NCBI GenBank assembly: GCA_014155875.1
Contig: JACEFZ010003503.1
Span: 248,001 to 312,000, forward strand
DNA from: Cepaea nemoralis
Lineage: Eukaryota; Mollusca; Gastropoda; Stylommatophora; Helicidae
Reading direction: 5' to 3'
DNA: 64,000 nt
Positions 60,138-64,000 of the stretch are shown in pieces. A program made the position numbers and the translations under genes. Each line of letters starts with the position of its first letter. Positions within the stretch are counted from its first letter, which is position 1. The notes under the pieces were generated by a model. It saw only the letters and a list, made by a program, of their open reading frames with translations, did not search any database and had not been told where the DNA came from.

Positions 60138-60544
60138 TGTGAGCTGTGAATTTTGTGTGAAACGCTTTTACATTTGCCCGAGGTTGTTTGTGGCGTGAAT
60201 CGCATGTTCAGGAAAATGGCGTAGCTAGCTTTGTCGCAAAACGAACTGGTTTTGCCTTATGCAGTTATATGTGGCTACTCGTGTTCTAGTGACTAATAAT
60301 AGTTTATGGGGCAGTGAGGAGCATTTTATGTGATATTCACTGGCATAGGAACAGAGCATAATAGTGACGACCCATTGCAGTGAAGTTTGAACCACGACTA
60401 TTATTTTAAAGCTTACGCTCACCAGAATACATGTGATTCTGGTACACACACATCAGGATCCTTGATAGTTCGATGACATTTGTGCCCTGAGTTCATAGCC
60501 TCCTAAAAAAATGGATCTGAGCATTAATAAATCTTCTTCCTCCT
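60138..60544. other. dnaja3 intron flank, nothing recognised
   Basis: Starts at the target duplication. No features identified. Confidence 0.35.
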
Positions 60545-60785
60545 CTTTTTTGTGCACCTTCAGACGGCAACTTGAATATATTTAAAGAACCCAGCAGCCA
60601 AAATGAGATTGCTGAAATCTCCACAAAGTATGTTCTCAAATGGAGCGGTGGGTGTAGGCCAAAGTCATTTTCTCAGCTCTGTATATGTCGGACATGCCTG
60701 CAACAAATGTTTATCCCTTGTTGTAGCCATTCCACAGTTATATTCATCAGTATCTTCTTTCTTTAAGTTATTTAACATGTGGTAT
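60545..60785. repeat. dispersed repeat G
   Basis: Second copy, same orientation as 50365-50585. Confidence 0.6.
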
Positions 60786-60890
60786 TCCATCCTTTTATTT
60801 CCTGTAGGGACAATTTAAAATGTAATGAGGATAACTTTTCAACTCAATTCATCATGAAACTTAATCAAATGTTTGAAAAAACATACTTAC

Positions 60891-61019
60891 GCTAAGAACA
60901 ATATCATCATATATACCAGGAATTCTAATTGAACCTCCGAGCACAGCCTGAGACAAACTGATCGTGGCATCACTATGCACATCAGCGCCTTCTCTGCGAA
61001 ATATTCTGCTCTTTGCTAC
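60891..61019 (-). CDS. dnaja3: dnaja3 internal exon, DnaJ C-terminal domain
   Basis: This 129-nt exon has exactly 43 codons (phase 0-0) between TTTTTTATAG and GTAAGTATG. It encodes VAKSRIFRREGADVHSD, then SLSQAVLGGSIRIPG and YDDIVLS. F-R-R-(D/E)-G-x-D-(I/V)-H-S-D and (Q/E)-A-(L/V)-L-G-G are the conserved J-protein C-terminal motifs that precede the IPPGT segment found in the next exon. Both neighbouring exons join in frame. Confidence 0.9.
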
Positions 61020-61317
61020 CTATAAAAAAATTATTTAATAAATCAACAGCTATAGATTGCTTAAGGTAAAATGAGACAGAAAGTAAAGATCAAGAAATCT
61101 TTAACCTTTACTTTATACTACTAGAGCAACAGTTCAGATCACTTGGGAGTGTATCCTTCACTCCTGATCTCACAGATCCTTGTCTTATTACTTGTATCAT
61201 TTACTTTGTACTACTTGAGCAACAGTTAAAAGTCACTTGGAGTTTATTCATTACTTTTTTTTTCATGCTCTCATACAGATGCTTATCTTATTACTAGTAT
61301 CTTTTACTTTGTACTCA

Positions 61318-61720
61318 TATTATGTGCCTTGCCAAATGGCGTAAGTGCTCATATGTCTCCAGATCGAGGTCCTTGGGGTTCAGGGTCAATTCTACCACTG
61401 AAATATCCCCCATACCACTGGCTTAAATCATCCAGCATCCTTAACCTCAGTCTGCCTCTTCTATCATTGATTTTTCCAGTGGCTATAATGTTCTACAATG
61501 CCTCTCTTCTAATTATATGGCAAAAGATCATTTGAATTTCTTATAGTTGTGTATAATATTCTACTTTCATTAACCTCTTCAAGACAATTGTCGTTTGTTG
61601 CTTGGGTCATCCACGGTTTGCTCCACATTTGTCTCAGAAACCACATCTTTGGTGTCACCAGTCTCTTCATTTGTCTGTTCACACTCCAATATTCACTATC
61701 TTAAAGCAGAATAGACACGA
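61318..61720 (-). pseudogene. RTE-type LINE 3' relic (family B)
   Basis: Minus strand: NIIATGKINDRRGRLRLRML and DDLSQWYGG, then shifted pieces ending LRHLARH. Lies between two dnaja3 exons. Confidence 0.65.
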
Positions 61721-61844
61721 TATAACATTTATGTGCCTCTTTCAGGCTGCACCAATAGTTTAGATCACCTGGAGTTTCTCCTTAACATTTACCTTCTAAT
61801 CTCACAAAGCTGGTTTTACTCTGTACTACTTCAGCTAGGGAGCT

Positions 61845-62140
61845 GGAGTAGCTTAGCGGCTCGACGCTCACATGCAGCACCGGAGGTCTTGGGTTCGATC
61901 CACATCAAGGTGGTTTTGAATTTTAAAATTAACCTGGGCAACCCAACATAAAATCTGTACCAGGAAATGACTTGGGAAGTACATGCGGCTGGCAAGATAC
62001 CGACCACATCACCCCATGTGTGCCATTTGTTCTGTGGAAATATTGGTGCAGCACTATACGCCAACAAGCCACATGGTATGGAAATGAGGTCTTTGTTAAT
62101 TTTTGTAAATCTAGAAACAACTGCCATATTCTTCTGCACT
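61845..62140 (+). mobile_element. tRNA-derived SINE family 4, best copy
   Basis: TAGCTTAGCGGCTCGACGC head and GGGTTCGATCCAC B box. Tail AACCTGGGCAACCCAACAT and GATACCGACCACATCACCCC. Confidence 0.8.
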
Positions 62141-62224
62141 TTTCTCCCCTAACGATCTCACACTGGTGGTGTTCTTACAATAACTATCAATTGGCGTTAA
62201 AATAATATACATTTTTTTTAAAAG

Positions 62225-62340
62225 TTAGCTGCATATCCCATACAGGATGTCACAATCAACTCCACATTTTTAGCTGTTGGTGATTCTCTAGGCAAGTTTT
62301 ACATTCAGTAGTTTGCCATTGCTTTCTAAATTACCAACAC
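62225..62340 (-). repeat. dispersed repeat D
   Basis: GCATATCCCATACAGGATGT...TAGTTTGCCATTGCTTTCTA is the inverse of the repeat D core. Confidence 0.55.
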
Positions 62341-62592
62341 TCATTTCATTGTGAATATCAACGCAAGGCATGTTTTCAAATCACGTGTCACTGATTTTAA
62401 ATATCATATTTGTGATTCTGAAACATTTACTACCTTTAAGCCATATATTCCTGCAAGAAAGAAGATAAACAAACATATAGGGAAGTTTAGTCCAATCACA
62501 ATTCAAACAGCGCAATCACTTGATGGGAGTTGGCAATCAGCACTAAGTGAGAGCCATGTGCACTCAATACATCACATAATGAGAGGACTTAC

Positions 62593-62657
62593 TTTAAAAG
62601 TAATGAAAATTTCTTGGCCTCCTACTGGCATACGTACAGTCTGCCCATCTTCCACAC
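62593..62657 (-). CDS. dnaja3: dnaja3 internal exon after the zinc-finger region
   Basis: This 65-nt exon lies between TCTGCACTAG and AAA|GTAAGT (phase 1 in, 0 out). It encodes VEDGQTVRMPVGGQEIFITF plus K. The segment follows the four CxxCxGxG repeats in DnaJ proteins, as V-x-x-G-x-x-V-R-(M/L). Human DNAJA3 reads AGVEDGQTVRMPVGKREIFITF, so the match is nearly identical. The zinc-finger, G/F, J-domain and targeting-peptide exons must lie past 64000; I found none between here and the window end. Confidence 0.92.
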
Positions 62658-63684
62658 CTAGTGCAGATAAACAAAACCAGAAGAATTATGTTAAAATTGC
62701 TACTTCACAATACAGAAGAATTGTTAGAATTGCCATCTTCACAATACAAACCTGATGTCCATGCATTTCCATCATTATCATTGTTGTGTAAGATTAGCCT
62801 CGTAAGTGATGTATGAAAGACATAATGCAAGAAAGGAGAGACAAGAAGGGCAGAATGTTAGAAGGGTCTGTGTGCCCAATTCTCAACCCATTGAAAATAA
62901 AGTGCGTTCATTCATTCATTTGCACCAGGATGGTACAGTCTAACATCCTCATCCCTGTCCATGTCTCTCAACTATACAATGAAGTTTCCATGCCTCTCCT
63001 CACATGTGAAGCTTGGGTATCAGCACTGCACACCCTGTTAGTACCCGAGTTAGGAGAGGGGAAGGGCATCTTTGCAATATCCCCCATGGAGATTCTCACC
63101 CTGATACTCAGATAACCTGAACTCAACAGCGGACTTAGAACCCAAATCTTCCAGGGGTCCTCCAACTAATCCTTCATATAATTATGTTCACATTCAAACT
63201 TTTCATGTCCACTTACTGCTGTCTAGTGTGTTCTAGGTCATAAATATCTGTACACAGTATCTCCTGACATGTGCACAAATCTTGCCTGTGATATAGGAAA
63301 TACTTATCTATAAACTGTGCTGTAAGTACTACACCCATTAACCACACTTACGCTGGCACCTTGCTATCTTGACAGACGATAGTTTGTTACATTGTACTTC
63401 GATAACGGCATAATAACTATAACCCATGGCTAAAGCGAATGTACTGATCAGTTCAATTTGCGAGATAAATGTTCATCCACAATGGATACATGCGTAAACA
63501 TTGATTAGCTATCACAACCAACATATTCTCATATGCCAGTCTCACAAGTGAGTTGGAAGGTGACTGATAAGACACATCAAAGCCTGGAAATGTCTGTTAT
63601 AGTGCCGCTCCGAAATGACCTAGCAATCTTTACTTCTGATGTTTGCTTAGCATGCCTGTTTAACTTCCATAATTGTTATGTTGT
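62658..63684. other. dnaja3 intron, nothing firm recognised
   Basis: A pseudo-exon at 63222-63290 has an acceptor and GTAAGT donor on the minus strand, but its peptide and phase do not fit dnaja3. Confidence 0.35.
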
Positions 63685-64000
63685 TTGTCCATCAAGAATG
63701 ATGATGACCATTCATTTCACCCAGTGGGGTTGGAAGTATATAGCCGTGAGTTCTAAGATGGCCAATAAGGCCTATTATGGCTCGAAATGTTCTTTGACAA
63801 TGTGGGCAACGAATTCTTGACGTTCCATAATTAGTTATAGATCAAAGGCTGTCGCACCAGCACCGATCTGACTACACGGGCACAGCAATGAGCGAGAATT
63901 CTTTCAATTTTCAAAGCCAACACCACAGTTGATCACTCTTGCTTCCAGGGCATTTTGAATTCTCTTTCCCGATCTTTGTCTGGAATCAAGTTCACCACAG
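63685..64000 (-). pseudogene. non-LTR retrotransposon C-terminus with C2H2 finger
   Basis: IRCPHCQRTFRAIIGLIGHL then RTH is an intact finger motif (C-x2-C-x12-H-x3-H) near 63690-63830. Upstream sequence to the window end is frame-broken. Confidence 0.6.

Noticed and set aside
63222..63290. Missing dnaja3 zinc-finger exon
   Set aside because: It has plausible splice sites and some cysteines, but no CxxCxGxG spacing. It would end in phase 2, while the next exon needs phase 1.

Overview
This is a window of animal nuclear DNA. Genes are split into short exons with canonical splice sites, introns are kilobases long, and most of the sequence is transposon remains, SINEs and satellites. The mix fits a lophotrochozoan, probably a mollusc: RTE-type LINEs, several tRNA-derived SINE families, and Helitron-like elements whose ends carry minisatellite and (CAGA)n arrays like bivalve 'pearl' elements. 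The species cannot be fixed from this sequence.

Two host genes lie head-to-tail on the minus strand. The first is inturned (intu), a planar-polarity and ciliogenesis effector of the CPLANE complex. Four consecutive exons are visible (13274-12670, 8784-8702, 5116-4913, 1187-1075). Their splice phases fit exactly, and they encode a linker, a PDZ domain and the start of the first longin-like domain. The gene runs off the left edge, and its 5' exons were not found. The second is dnaja3 (Tid1), the mitochondrial Hsp40 co-chaperone. Four internal exons (62657-62593, 61019-60891, 49968-49853, 46721-46624) precede two alternative last exons (37418-37321 and 35518-35373) that start in the same phase. 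Its 5' part lies beyond position 64000.

The large dnaja3 intron holds a complete 9.46-kb LTR retrotransposon (50670-60132) in the antisense direction. It is flanked by a 5-bp target duplication (GACAC). Its LTRs are over 3 kb long and nearly identical. It has an 18-nt primer-binding site identical to the retroviral tRNA-Pro site. Its single open reading frame keeps gag, a zinc knuckle, a protease-like region, the integrase zinc-binding HHCC module and a GPF/Y-like tail. It lacks reverse transcriptase, RNase H and the integrase core. This is the most unusual element in the window: a recently mobile, non-autonomous, Gmr1-like Gypsy derivative. Its 3' LTR has also lost 399 bp containing the presumed R region and poly(A) signal.

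From left to right the rest is as follows. 1-13 kb: intu introns with RTE and I-like LINE relics, a 2-kb 41/46-bp satellite and simple repeats. 13-35 kb: intergenic or intu 5' intron sequence with SINEs, a 1.4-kb 19-bp satellite, RTE copies (one, 28437-31209, with an 11-bp target duplication) and a palindromic insertion. 35-50 kb: the 3' half of dnaja3, minisatellites, and an RTE copy split by two tandem Helitron-like elements (41024-44906). 50-60 kb: the LTR element. 60-64 kb: dnaja3 exons, a SINE and LINE relics. The transposons do not act with the host genes; they occupy introns and one another.
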